From contig JAFGNN010000081.1 in the NCBI GenBank assembly GCA_016926955.1, positions 1-63,649 on the forward strand: DNA of 63,649 bases, written 5' to 3'. This document shows positions 41,987 through 52,683 of this stretch, piece after piece. The notes under the pieces were generated by a model. That model was not told the origin of the DNA. It did no database searches and worked only from the letters and a program-made list of their open reading frames with translations. The stretch is from Spirochaetales bacterium. GTDB lineage: Bacteria; Spirochaetota; Spirochaetia; Treponematales; UBA12059. Each line of letters opens with the position of its first letter. The first letter of the stretch is position 1. A program made the translations under genes and the position numbers.

Positions 41987-43177
41987 TTACTCGTAGCTCA
42001 GCGCGACTACGGGGTCAAGCCGGGCGGCGCGCGCGGCCGGGTAGAGGCCGAAGAATATTCCCGTAGCGGCGCTGAAGGCGACCGCCACGACCATCGAACT
42101 CGGCGAGAGGATGAAGTCCCAGGAGAGGAAGCCGGAGGCGACCTTGCTGATGGCCATGCCGAGGGCGAGCCCGACGAGGCCGCCGGCCAGCGTGATGTAG
42201 ATGGCCTCGACCAGGAACTGCACGCGGATGGCCGCGGGCGTCGCGCCGAGCGCCTTGCGGATGCCGATCTCGCGTGTGCGCTCCGTCACCGACACGAGCA
42301 TGATGTTCATGATGCCGATGCCGCCGACCAGCAGGCTGATGGCGGCGATGCCCGCGAGGAAGCCCGACAGCGTGTCGGTGACGCCTGACATGGTCTCCGC
42401 GATGGTCGAAGGGGACATGACGCGGATCGCGTTGGCCGTTCCGGTTTCGGCGTCGAACCAGGCCTGTATCTCGGCCGCCGTCTCGACCACGTCGCGGACC
42501 TCCGGGTCGGCCCAGAGCACGAAGGAGTCGGGGCGTTCGGGCTTGGCGATGCGCACCAGGAAGCTCGAGCGCGGCATGAAGGCGCCCGAGTCGAAGCTGA
42601 AGCCGAAGGTGTCGCTGCGGGCCTCGAGCACCCCGATGACCCTGAGCTGCTTCGGCGACGAGCCGAGCACGCGAACCGAGGACCCGACCGCGCCTCCGTC
42701 GGGGAAGAGCGTCAGGGCGAGTTCGGAGCCGAGGACGACGACCGCCGAGCGCTCGGCCATGTCGGCTTCCGTGATGAAGCGGCCCTCCTTGACCTCAAGC
42801 GAGAAGATGTCGAGGTAGGACGGCGTCGCGCCGGTGATCTGCTCGGAAGCGCTCTCGGTGCCGGCCTTGAGCTGGGCGCTCGCGCGGTTGACCGCCGCGG
42901 CCGCCTTGATGCCTTCGAAGCCGACCAGGTCCTCGACCAGTTCCTCGGTGAAAAGGCGCTCGACCGCCGCGCCGGGGCGGCGGCCGACGTTGACCGTGAT
43001 GGTCTCCAGGCCCGCCTGGGCTATCTGGCCGGTGATGGACGCCCGCGCGCTTTCGCCGAGCGCGGTGATGGCGACCACGGAGCCGACGCCGATGACGATG
43101 CCGATCATGGACAGGAAGGTGCGGAGCTTGTTGCCCCAGAGGCTCCGCGTGGCGGAGCGCATGTGTTCGATGATCAC
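41987..43177 (-). CDS. MacB-type ABC transporter permease
   Basis: This encodes 396 residues from a GTG start preceded by GAGGAGG. TM1 (NKLRTFLSMIGIVIGVGSVVAITAL) is followed by a periplasmic MacB_PCD domain and the FtsX domain with ISLLVGGIGIMNIMLVSVTERTREIGIRKALGA. It is the inner-membrane part of a tripartite pump. The ATPase is encoded by a separate overlapping gene upstream, as in many Gram-negatives with split MacB. Confidence 0.94.
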   Translation of the reverse strand: MIIEHMRSATRSLWGNKLRTFLSMIGIVIGVGSVVAITALGESARASITGQIAQAGLETITVNVGRRPGAAVERLFTEELVEDLVGFEGIKAAAAVNRASAQLKAGTESASEQITGATPSYLDIFSLEVKEGRFITEADMAERSAVVVLGSELALTLFPDGGAVGSSVRVLGSSPKQLRVIGVLEARSDTFGFSFDSGAFMPRSSFLVRIAKPERPDSFVLWADPEVRDVVETAAEIQAWFDAETGTANAIRVMSPSTIAETMSGVTDTLSGFLAGIAAISLLVGGIGIMNIMLVSVTERTREIGIRKALGATPAAIRVQFLVEAIYITLAGGLVGLALGMAISKVASGFLSWDFILSPSSMVVAVAFSAATGIFFGLYPAARAARLDPVVALSYE

Positions 43178-43887
43178 GCGACCTCCTCGATCAGTCCGTC
43201 GCGTATCCGCACGGTCCGGTGGCAGCGGGCCGCCACGTCCGGATCGTGCGTGACCACGATGATGGTGGTGCCGCGCGCGTGGATCTCCTCGAAGAGCTCG
43301 AGCACCGCGTCGCCGGTCTTGGTGTCGAGGGCGCCCGTGGGCTCGTCCGCGAGCAGGATGGCCGGTCGGGTGACCAGGGCCCTCGCGATGGCCGCCCGCT
43401 GGCGCTGGCCGCCCGAGAGCTGGTTCGGCCGGTGGCCGAGGCGTTCGCCCAGTCCCACGGACTCCAGTTCGGCGCGCGCCCGCTCGATGCGCTCGCGACG
43501 GTTGACGCCGGCGTACTGGAGCGGAAGCGCGACATTCTCCAGGATGGACTCGCGGGTGAGCAGGTTGAAGGCCTGGAAGACGAAGCCGATGCGTTCGTTG
43601 CGTATGCGCGCCAGACGGGTCTCGTCCATCTCGGCGACCTGTACCCCGTCTATGGCGACCGTGCCCTCGGTGGGGCTGTCGAGGCAGCCGATGATGTGCA
43701 TGAGGGTGGACTTGCCCGAGCCCGAGGGGCCGATGATGGCCAGGTACTCCCCGCGCCTGATGTCGAGGTCGACGCCGCGCAGCGCGTGAACCTTCTCCTC
43801 GCCCACCTCGTAGACGCGGTGGATGCCGCGGGCGGCCACGACCAGGGCGTCGGAAGGCGCGGGCGGGAACTTCAGGGTGTCGCTCAT
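43174..43887 (-). CDS. MacB/LolD-type ABC transporter ATPase
   Basis: This encodes 237 residues. Walker A is IIGPSGSGKSTLMH, followed by a Q-loop (GFVFQAFNLL), the signature LSGGQRQRAAIARAL, Walker B (ILLADEPTGALD) and the switch His (VVTHDPD). It powers the adjacent FtsX-type permease. It overlaps by 4 bases at both ends with the adaptor gene and the permease gene. Confidence 0.96.
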   Translation of the reverse strand: MSDTLKFPPAPSDALVVAARGIHRVYEVGEEKVHALRGVDLDIRRGEYLAIIGPSGSGKSTLMHIIGCLDSPTEGTVAIDGVQVAEMDETRLARIRNERIGFVFQAFNLLTRESILENVALPLQYAGVNRRERIERARAELESVGLGERLGHRPNQLSGGQRQRAAIARALVTRPAILLADEPTGALDTKTGDAVLELFEEIHARGTTIIVVTHDPDVAARCHRTVRIRDGLIEEVA

Positions 43888-45218
43888 GGCCGCGGCACCG
43901 CGGGCGGGGCCCCGGCGGGAGCCTGCCCGCCGCCGGTCATGAAGCGCATGTTCGGGAGTATGGAAGTCGAGCCGCCCGCCGAGCCCGCGCCGGCCGTGCT
44001 CGCGCCGGCTTTCGGCACCAGCACCCAGTCGCCGGCCGCGAGGCCCGAGAGTATCTCCACGGTGCCGTCGGAACGCGGCACGCCGGATACCAGCCGGAGC
44101 ACGGGTTCGTCGTTCTCGCCGGGCACGTACACGGCGAGCGCGGCCGCGGCCTGGGTCATGGTCGCGTCGGTCGCGGCGGCGCCGCTGCGGAGCCCTGCTC
44201 CGCCCCCGGCACCGGCCGCGCCGGATGCCGCGAAGCGGGCGCGCAGCTCGGCGCGCTCTTCCTCGCTCAGCGACGCCATGGCGGCTCTGCGGGCTTCCGG
44301 GTCTGCCGGGAGGGCGCTCGGGGTTCCCGACCCGGGCGCTGTCCCTCCCTCGGCGGAGGAAGCCGAGGTCTCGGCGGCCGTGCCCTCGCGGGGCGCCGGG
44401 AAGACTGCGGCGGCGGGCACGGTCAGGATGGCCCTGGCTTCGCTGGCCAGTATCGAGGCCGAGAAGGAGTAGCCGGGCAGGAGCTCGTCGGGCGGGTTCC
44501 CGATGGTGGCCTCGACGTCGAAAACGGCGAGCCCCTGGCTCGTGACGCGGCCCACCGGCGGGATGCGCGAGACGGATCCGGCGTAGGTGACGTTCGGCAG
44601 CGCGTCGAACTCGAACTCGACGACCTGTCCGACGCGGATCTTGGGAAGGTCGATCTCGTCGATCTGAAGCACGGCCAGCAGGCTCGAGCGGTCGATCAGG
44701 GACATGATCACGGTGCCGTTCGAAGCGTATTCGCCCGGCTCGACCGCCACGTCGGTGACGATGCCCGAGAACGGGGCGCTCAGCTTGGTGAGCTCGTACT
44801 TGGCGCGCTTCAGCTCGACCTCGAGGACCGCGAGCTCGGCGGTGCGGGCGTTTCCGGTCAGGCGCGCCTGCTCCAGTTTGTACTCGGCGTTGGCAAGGTC
44901 GTACGCCTCGCTGGCGTCGTCGAGCGTGGCGAGCACGCGGCCCTTCTCGGCCATGAGCCCCTCGCGGGCCAGCACGCTCTCGATGCGGCCGGAACCGTTG
45001 AAGGAAAGGTCGCTGGCGCGCGCCGCCTCGATGTTTCCCGATGCCTCGATCACGGTCTGGTCCACGAACGCGGCGACGCGCGTCTTCGTATATCCGGTCG
45101 GGCCGGCCGCTGATCCGAGCTTCGGTATCACTACAGCGAGCGTGACGATGATGGCGACGGCCAGGAGGCCGCCGCCGCCGAGGAGCGCGGCGCGCGGGAT
45201 TTTCCCTTTCCTGTTCAT
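43884..45218 (-). CDS. Periplasmic adaptor (MacA/HlyD family)
   Basis: This encodes 444 residues. The N-terminal anchor (ALLGGGGLLAVAIIVTLAVVI) is followed by the lipoyl-like halves (ARASDLSFNGSGRIESVLAREG and LSAPFSGIVTDVAVEPGEY), a short coiled coil between them, and a beta-barrel domain (SLLAVLQIDEIDLPKIRVGQVVEFEF). A ~110-residue Ala/Gly/Ser-rich and helical insert (around 315-400) interrupts the C-terminal membrane-proximal domain and is unusual. The start overlaps the TolC-like gene stop by 4 bases. Confidence 0.92.
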   Translation of the reverse strand: MNRKGKIPRAALLGGGGLLAVAIIVTLAVVIPKLGSAAGPTGYTKTRVAAFVDQTVIEASGNIEAARASDLSFNGSGRIESVLAREGLMAEKGRVLATLDDASEAYDLANAEYKLEQARLTGNARTAELAVLEVELKRAKYELTKLSAPFSGIVTDVAVEPGEYASNGTVIMSLIDRSSLLAVLQIDEIDLPKIRVGQVVEFEFDALPNVTYAGSVSRIPPVGRVTSQGLAVFDVEATIGNPPDELLPGYSFSASILASEARAILTVPAAAVFPAPREGTAAETSASSAEGGTAPGSGTPSALPADPEARRAAMASLSEEERAELRARFAASGAAGAGGGAGLRSGAAATDATMTQAAAALAVYVPGENDEPVLRLVSGVPRSDGTVEILSGLAAGDWVLVPKAGASTAGAGSAGGSTSILPNMRFMTGGGQAPAGAPPAVPRP

Positions 45219-46684
45219 TCGGAGGCCTCCATGGTGATGTAGTCGGCGGCCACGAGCGCGTCCGCCGCCGCGCGCTGCCAGGCGGCTTTTTCGACCGCCG
45301 CCGCCGCCTTGATCCACGAGTCGTACGCTTCGTCGACCTCGGAGTCCGCGGCGAATCCGGCCGCGGCTTCCGCCCGCAGTTGGGCCAGCTCGAGCGCGGC
45401 CATCTGGAGCGCGGCGTCCAGATGGCGCGCCTCGAGTTCCCTGTCCTCCAGCTCCGCGGCCAGGTTGGCCACGTCAAGAGAGGCCGCTTCGCGCGCCGCT
45501 TCGAGCGCGACCCGGCTGGTTTCGAGGGACAATTCGTCGACGCGCAGGCGCGCGGCCCGCGCGGACTTCGCTTCGGGATGCCAGGAGAGCGAAAGGTCGA
45601 CGGAAGCGCCACCGCCAGTCCCGCCGGCCCATGCGACTCCGCCGGAGAGGGACAGGCCGGGCCATTCCGCGACCGCGCCGAGGCGGGCGCTCGACCCTTC
45701 CGGTCCCGAGTCCGCGGAATCGGTCGCGCTCAGGACGGCGGCCAGCGAGGCTCCTCCTTCCCATTCGTCGGCGAAGGCGCGCGATTCCAGAGCGAGCGCG
45801 CGGATCGCCTTGGCGAGCGCACGATTGTCCTCGACGAGCGGCAGGGGCTCGGCAAGCGCCGTCCGGGCCGGCGGCGCGGGCGGGTTCGGGCTTGCGATGC
45901 CCGTGGCGCTTTCGACCGCGGCCGCGGCGCGCACGAGCGCCCGCTCCGAACGTTCCAGGGCTATCGAGGCCGACTCCACCGCCACCGAGAGCCGCGCCAT
46001 GCCGGCGCTGCCCGGCGCGTAGGTGCCGAGCGTCCTGGCCTCGAGCAGCTCGCGCCCGGCCCGGGAAAGGGCGGCCCGCTTCGAAGCCGCGTCGAAGGCG
46101 GCTTGCGACCAGGCCATGAGCAATTCGAGGGTCTCCGCGTCCGAGCGGGCCACGGCGGCGTCGAGCTCCGATTCCGCGTCCACGAGGGCGGCGCGGGCTC
46201 GGAGCGTCTCGAGCGGGACCGAAGGATCGAGGAGCCGGTCGAGCGGCTGACGGATCGTGAGTTCGGCGTCGACGCTCGACTCCGGGGAAGCCGTGCCGAG
46301 CCCGAGCGTGGCGCCGACGCCCAGCGAGGCGCTCGTGCCCCACGGGTCGGCCAATTCGATGCCGAGCGTCGGTTCGGCCGACAGGACGGAGGGCGCGCCG
46401 TCCTCCGAGAAGGAAATCCGCGTCGTGCCGGAGCCGGCCGATAACGTGAGGGGCGAAGGATTTTCGAGGGCGGTCAGGTTCGTCCGGGCGGACTCAACCG
46501 CGAGCCTCCGCGTCTCGATGGAGCGATCCCGGGCACGCGCCGCCGCCAGGTACTCCGCGAGTTCCGTCGTTCCGTAGGATCTCGGCGAAGCCTCGCCCGC
46601 GAGGCCCGGAGCATCCTCCGCCGGCGCGGTCCAGCAGGCCAGGGCGAGCGCGAGGCCGGCCCCCAGAAGTTTTTTCGTGTCCAT
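45215..46684 (-). CDS. TolC-type outer-membrane efflux protein
   Basis: This encodes 489 residues. The signal peptide is MDTKKLLGAGLALALACWTAPA. Two OEP repeats of long helices and paired strands are visible (ETLELLMAWSQAAFDAASKRAALSRAG, EVDEAYDSWIKAAAAVEKAAWQRAAADALVAADYITMEASE). It forms the outer channel of the pump and is the first gene of the operon. No ribosome binding site is clear before the ATG, and a TAGTAT box lies only ~10 bases upstream, so the message may be leaderless. Confidence 0.88.
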   Translation of the reverse strand: MDTKKLLGAGLALALACWTAPAEDAPGLAGEASPRSYGTTELAEYLAAARARDRSIETRRLAVESARTNLTALENPSPLTLSAGSGTTRISFSEDGAPSVLSAEPTLGIELADPWGTSASLGVGATLGLGTASPESSVDAELTIRQPLDRLLDPSVPLETLRARAALVDAESELDAAVARSDAETLELLMAWSQAAFDAASKRAALSRAGRELLEARTLGTYAPGSAGMARLSVAVESASIALERSERALVRAAAAVESATGIASPNPPAPPARTALAEPLPLVEDNRALAKAIRALALESRAFADEWEGGASLAAVLSATDSADSGPEGSSARLGAVAEWPGLSLSGGVAWAGGTGGGASVDLSLSWHPEAKSARAARLRVDELSLETSRVALEAAREAASLDVANLAAELEDRELEARHLDAALQMAALELAQLRAEAAAGFAADSEVDEAYDSWIKAAAAVEKAAWQRAAADALVAADYITMEASE

Positions 46685-46731
46685 ACCCGGACGATACTAA
46701 CCCGTTCCGCTTGCGGCGCGCTTTCGCCAAG

Positions 46732-46750
46732 CTTACGGAAGCCTTACGGA
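46732..46750 (-). promoter_or_regulatory. Direct-repeat operator upstream of the efflux operon
   Basis: CTTACGGA occurs twice, 11 bases apart (46732-46739 and 46743-46750). OmpR-family regulators bind such 10-11-base direct repeats. It lies ~50 bases upstream of the TolC-like gene and overlaps the end of rlmE. The operon encodes an OmpR-type regulator, so autoregulation is likely. Confidence 0.5.
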
Positions 46751-47349
46751 GCGGAGGCCGTTCGTTTGCCCGTGCCGATCAGATAGGTTTCGAAGGACTC
46801 GGAGCGGCAGGTTTTCGGCTTGAAGCCCCGGGCGACGGTGTAGGCGGCCTTCATGCGGTCGAGCAGCTCGCGCTCGCCGCCTCCGACGAAGAGCTTGGCC
46901 ACCACGGCGCCTCCTGGCGCCAGAAATTCGTCCGCCATGTCGAGGACGGCTTCGACGATGGATTCCGAGCGCCCGGTGTCGACGGTGCTGTTGCCCGTCG
47001 TGGAGGGCGCGGCGTCGGAGAGGACGAGGTCATAGGGGCCGCGCGCCGCAAGTTCGGCCCTGACGGCGGCGTCGTATAGGTCTCCCTGGATGAAGAAAAA
47101 GTTCCGGTCGGGCGGCGAAATGGCTAGTTTCTGGAGGTCCACCGCGGCCAGGAAGCCGGAGCCCTTGAGAAAGCGCAGTACCCAGAGGCTCCAGGAACCG
47201 GGGGCCGCACCGACGTCGAGGACGCGCATGCCCCGCCTGAGCAGGGCGAATTTGTCCTGGAGCTCGCCCAGCTTGTACACGGAGCGGGCGGGGTAGCCTT
47301 CCTTTTTCGCCTTCAGGGTCCAGTGGTCGGGTTTCTCGTAGCCGGACAT
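46744..47349 (-). CDS. rlmE: 23S rRNA 2'-O-methyltransferase RlmE (FtsJ)
   Basis: This encodes 201 residues. It methylates U2552 of 23S rRNA. The SAM motif is RVLDVGAAPGSWSLWVL. The catalytic K-D-K-E set is visible: Lys in GYPARSVYKL, Asp in LVLSDAAPSTTG, Lys in AVVAKLFVGG, Glu in SFETYLIGTG. Length fits the family. It precedes the efflux operon on the same strand with a 59-base gap. Confidence 0.93.
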   Translation of the reverse strand: MSGYEKPDHWTLKAKKEGYPARSVYKLGELQDKFALLRRGMRVLDVGAAPGSWSLWVLRFLKGSGFLAAVDLQKLAISPPDRNFFFIQGDLYDAAVRAELAARGPYDLVLSDAAPSTTGNSTVDTGRSESIVEAVLDMADEFLAPGGAVVAKLFVGGGERELLDRMKAAYTVARGFKPKTCRSESFETYLIGTGKRTASAP

Positions 47350-47514
47350 GGCGCGTTCTCCTCGCTTCGAGGCGCCTCGCCGGGGTTCCCGGCGCCTCGG
47401 TCCTGACTATAGGGGAAAGCGCGGGTTCGGGGAAGCGCCGCGTCGGCGACCGGCGGAAGCGCTTCCGCGTGGCGCGCCGACGGGTCAGCCGCTATACTTC
47501 GACATGGAGGCCCA

Positions 47515-48117
47515 ATGTCGTCGCCGACCTTCGTCGAAGCAGAGGTGTGGACGGTCGCGCAGACCGAACAGGGGAACGTGGTCCTGGTGCGGCCGAAGGG
47601 TTCGGACCTCACCGTTCCGATCTTCATCGGACAGCTCGAGACCCAGAGCATCCTGATCGGACTTGGCCGGGTCGACGTGCCCAGGCCCCTCACCCACGAC
47701 CTCGTCCTCTCGTTGATCGGGAGCCTGGGCGCCGGACTCGCCCGCGTCGAGATCAACGAGCTTCGCGAAGGCACCTTTTTCGCCCGACTCGTCGTCGTCC
47801 GCGACGGCCAGGAATCGCTGGTGGATTCGAGGCCTTCGGACGCCCTCGCCCTGGCCGTCCGGGCGGGTTGCCCGGTTTACATCGCCGAGTCCGTCGTGGA
47901 CGAGGCGGGGATCTCAGTGAACCTGGTCTCTGACCGCGGCGGCTCGGGATTGGTCGAAATCGATCCGTTCAGGGCTGTCGAAGCGACTCCGGCGCCCCCT
48001 CCGGCGCGCGAAGACCGCGAACGCCTCCGGGCTGAGCTCGAGGAAGCCATTTCGGAGGAGGATTACGAGCGCGCCGCCCTGCTGCGCGACCGCCTGCGGG
48101 ACCTCGAGGGAGCCTGA
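47515..48117 (+). CDS. Bifunctional nuclease domain (DUF151) protein with UVR domain
   Basis: This encodes 200 residues. Residues ~1-135 are a DUF151/BFN domain (NVVLVRPKGSDLTVPIFIGQLETQSIL, EGTFFARLVV, IDSRPSDALALAVR-type block seen as VDSRPSDALALAVRAGCPVY). Residues ~165-200 are a UVR helical hairpin (LRAELEEAISEEDYERAALLRDRLRDLE), as in UvrB/UvrC and Clp-linked proteins. GGAGG precedes the start. The combination occurs in several phyla; its role may be nucleic-acid processing or stress. It is 70 bases upstream of the phosphatase-receptor gene. Confidence 0.9.
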   Translation: MSSPTFVEAEVWTVAQTEQGNVVLVRPKGSDLTVPIFIGQLETQSILIGLGRVDVPRPLTHDLVLSLIGSLGAGLARVEINELREGTFFARLVVVRDGQESLVDSRPSDALALAVRAGCPVYIAESVVDEAGISVNLVSDRGGSGLVEIDPFRAVEATPAPPPAREDRERLRAELEEAISEEDYERAALLRDRLRDLEGA

Positions 48118-48187
48118 GCGCCCGGGGCGCAAGAAAACCGTACCGCAATCGCCCGCTATCGGGTACACTCGGGACGCGGAGGAATCG

Positions 48188-50368
48188 ATGCGCGCACAGC
48201 CGAGGGCAGGGGCCCTACTCGTCCTTCTCCTGGCCACCGCCGCGCTCGCCGGCGCCCAGGAAGTGGATCTCACCGCCTTCGATGCCTGGGCCCGTCCCGG
48301 GTTCGACATGGCATGGGTCTATAACCGGCCCGAGGTGGCGGACCAGGCCTGGTACCGAATTCCGGCGAACCGCGGAGACCGTCCGATATTGCTCAGCCGC
48401 TACGGCTTCAAGGGCCTGCCCGAAGTCGGTCCTTTCCGCCTGCTTCGCGCCGACCCCATCGAGTTCACGGTCGCCATTCCCTTCTTCGTCCCCGACGAGA
48501 CGCTGGCCATCCAGGGCGGCATCGGCCTCTACCTGGCCCAGGTCGGGCAGAATTACGAAGCCTACCTCAACGGCTCGCTCTTCGCCACGGACATCCACCG
48601 GAAACCCGATGGCTCGATCCGCCTCGACCGCACCACGCGCGGAGCGCTCCTGTCCATCGACCGGCGCTACCTGGCGCCGGGAACGAACCTTCTGGTCTTC
48701 CGCCTGGTCGGCGATCCGACCGACGACCGCACCGGATTTTCGATGGGCGGCCCCTATCTCGTCGGCGCCTACGAGACCCTGTCCGCGCGGCGCACCGAAT
48801 ACCTCGACCTCATCCTGATCGCCGTGTACGCGTTTTTCGGCATCTACCACGTGCTCCTGTTCCTCTTCAGGCCCGGCAACCGTTCCTACATCCATTTCGG
48901 CATCGGCACCTTGCTGGTGGCCCTCTACTTCTTCACGCGGAGCTACCTGGCGTACGACCTGATACGCGACTCCCGCGTCATCCGGGTCGCGGAGATGGGC
49001 AGCCTCTACCTCGTGCTGCCATTCTTCCTGCTCTTCTTCGACCTGGTGCTGCGTCACCGTACCAGCCTCACGGCGCGCGTCTACCTGGCCTTCAGCGTCG
49101 CCCTGGCCGTCTCGGCGCCGTTCCTGGTCCGCACCACCGTGCTTTCCGTCTGGGCGCTCGGCGCGGCTGTCGCCGTTTTCCACCTGGTGGTACGGGACCT
49201 CGCCATGCCCTTCTGGCACGCCTTCCGCCACTACCGGAGGCAGGGCGGCCGGCGCGGCTTCGCGGGCGGCCTCGGCGCGATCATGGACGTTTTCCTCAAG
49301 ACGGAAGCCGGCCGGCTCTCCATCGCCGTGCTGGTCGTGGCGGCAGCGCTGGTCTACGACACCTTCTTCGTAAGCCTTTCGAGCCCGGTCCAGATCTCGC
49401 GCTACGCCTTCCTCGTCCTGGTGCTGGGCACGGCCGGCGTGCTCGCGGGGCAGTTCACGGGCACCTTCAAGGAGATCGAGTCGATCAATGCCTCGCTCGA
49501 CCGCAAGGTGCGAGCCAGGGCGGAGGAGCTGGAGCGCTCGATGGAAGACCAGTCCGCGCTGAGCCGCGAGCTCTCCGAGGCGAACGTCAAGCTCCAGTCG
49601 GCCATGGAGATCGGCGAGAAGGACCTTCGCATGGCCGTTCAGGTCCAGCAGGGCTTCTTCCCCGCCAGCGCGCCGGAAACCGAGTCGTGGGACCTCGCGT
49701 TCGCGTATCTGCCCGCGTCGGGCATCTCCGGCGATTTCTACGACTTTTACATGGACGGCGGGCAGCTCACCGGCGTGCTGGTGGGCGACGTATCGGGCAA
49801 GGGCATCGCCTCCGGCCTTGTAACGGTGCTGGCGCGCTCGGTGTTCCAGCGCAATGTCCAGGCCTTGCGCGACGCCAGCCTGGGCCGGGTGCTCGAGTCG
49901 ATCGATACCGAGCTGTCGACGGAGCTGGCCACGGTCGAGAACTACCTGTCCTGCTCCCTGCTTCGCCTGAGCGACGGCACGGTGGAATACGCGAACGCGG
50001 CCGCGCCGGACGCGCTGCTCAGGCCTGCCGGCAAGTCGCGCGCGCTCGTGCTCAAGCCCAAGGGCGACGTCGACCACAAGGGCGCACCGCTCGGCCGGGA
50101 GGGCTTCAACTCCCAGCACACGGCCGTCCGTTTCGCGATGAGTCCGGGCGACGCCATCCTGCTCTGCACCGACGGTCTCTCGGAATCGAGGAACCTGGAA
50201 GGCGAGCCGTTCCGGACGGCGGGCCTGCTCGACGCGTTCGGCTCCGCGCCTGCGGACGGCGACGCCCAGCAGATACTCGACTACGTCATGCAGGAGTGCC
50301 GCTTCCACACGAGCGGCACCCGCGTCACCGACGACCTGACCGCCATCGTCCTCCGCCGGAAAAGCTGA
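48188..50368 (+). CDS. 7TM-DISM receptor with SpoIIE/PP2C phosphatase domain
   Basis: This encodes 726 residues. A signal peptide is followed by a periplasmic 7TMR-DISM-like domain (~25-195), seven membrane helices (~200-440: LDLILIAVYAFFGIYHVLLFLF and others), a coiled coil (SLDRKVRARAEELERSME), and a SpoIIE Ser/Thr phosphatase domain (~500-726) with metal motifs SGDFYDFYMDGG, LVGDVSGKGIASGLV, LLCTDGLSES and VTDDLTAIVL. It likely dephosphorylates an anti-sigma-factor antagonist in response to an outside signal. No partner is adjacent. AGGAAT precedes the start. Confidence 0.93.
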   Translation: MRAQPRAGALLVLLLATAALAGAQEVDLTAFDAWARPGFDMAWVYNRPEVADQAWYRIPANRGDRPILLSRYGFKGLPEVGPFRLLRADPIEFTVAIPFFVPDETLAIQGGIGLYLAQVGQNYEAYLNGSLFATDIHRKPDGSIRLDRTTRGALLSIDRRYLAPGTNLLVFRLVGDPTDDRTGFSMGGPYLVGAYETLSARRTEYLDLILIAVYAFFGIYHVLLFLFRPGNRSYIHFGIGTLLVALYFFTRSYLAYDLIRDSRVIRVAEMGSLYLVLPFFLLFFDLVLRHRTSLTARVYLAFSVALAVSAPFLVRTTVLSVWALGAAVAVFHLVVRDLAMPFWHAFRHYRRQGGRRGFAGGLGAIMDVFLKTEAGRLSIAVLVVAAALVYDTFFVSLSSPVQISRYAFLVLVLGTAGVLAGQFTGTFKEIESINASLDRKVRARAEELERSMEDQSALSRELSEANVKLQSAMEIGEKDLRMAVQVQQGFFPASAPETESWDLAFAYLPASGISGDFYDFYMDGGQLTGVLVGDVSGKGIASGLVTVLARSVFQRNVQALRDASLGRVLESIDTELSTELATVENYLSCSLLRLSDGTVEYANAAAPDALLRPAGKSRALVLKPKGDVDHKGAPLGREGFNSQHTAVRFAMSPGDAILLCTDGLSESRNLEGEPFRTAGLLDAFGSAPADGDAQQILDYVMQECRFHTSGTRVTDDLTAIVLRRKS

Positions 50369-50378
50369 TTCGTAGAAG

Positions 50379-50562
50379 AGAACCACGGAGGCACGGAGTT
50401 CGGGATGAGGCAGCGCGCGACGAGCGCGCATCCTGATCAATTCCGCCACGAAAGCGACGCGAAGCGACGCAGGAAAGAGGGAGAATCGGGGAAAGGGCTA
50501 TTGCAAACCCGTTTCCCTTCTCCCTCCCTCCTCCCTCCGTGTCTCCGTGCCTCTGTGGTTCT
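50379..50562. repeat. MITE-like element with 20-bp terminal inverted repeats
   Basis: The ends are 20-base inverted repeats with one mismatch (left 50379-50398, right 50543-50562; core GAGGCACGGAG). Inside are further complementary stretches (GAGGGAGAA with TTCTCCCTC; GCGCGC hairpin 50411-50430), so the whole 184 bases can fold into a long imperfect hairpin. There is no coding frame of note. It fills the gap between the SpoIIE gene and the convergent htpG stop. Confidence 0.65.
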
Positions 50563-50563
50563 A

Positions 50564-52417
<1,854 letters not shown>

Positions 52418-52511
52418 TTGGTCGCTCCTCGTGATGGTTGGGGTGTCGGGGTCACTTGGGAAAATAGCGAAGCGGGGCCGGGAGAGGCAAGGGCGGCGAA
52501 TTCCGCTCCTC

Positions 52512-52540
52512 TTTACAGAAAAAACCCCCGGTGCTAGCAT
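52512..52540 (+). promoter_or_regulatory. Promoter of the putative ether-lipid operon
   Basis: TTTACA (52512-52517) is followed after 17 bases by TAGCAT (52535-52540). It is preceded by AT-rich sequence and leaves a GC-rich leader of about 137 bases with several possible hairpins before the start at 52684. No known riboswitch is recognised in the leader. Confidence 0.5.
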
Positions 52541-52683
52541 CCGGCGGCGCCCCGGCCGCGTCAAAACAGCCGGCCTGGCGTTCGCGAGCGGGAATCCCAC
52601 CACTCCCGGCGGCCCGGGGCCATCCATCTGCGGCCCTGATCGCGCCTTTAAGGCGTGGCTTCCGCGAACGGGAGTTCATCGTC

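Noticed and set aside
48215-50449. 744-codon minus-strand open frame
   Set aside because: It is antisense to the SpoIIE phosphatase receptor gene, which has all its motifs.
52541-52683. Possible riboswitch in the 137-base leader of the putative lipid operon
   Set aside because: Only generic GC-rich hairpins are visible; no known riboswitch core or terminator/antiterminator pair could be recognised.
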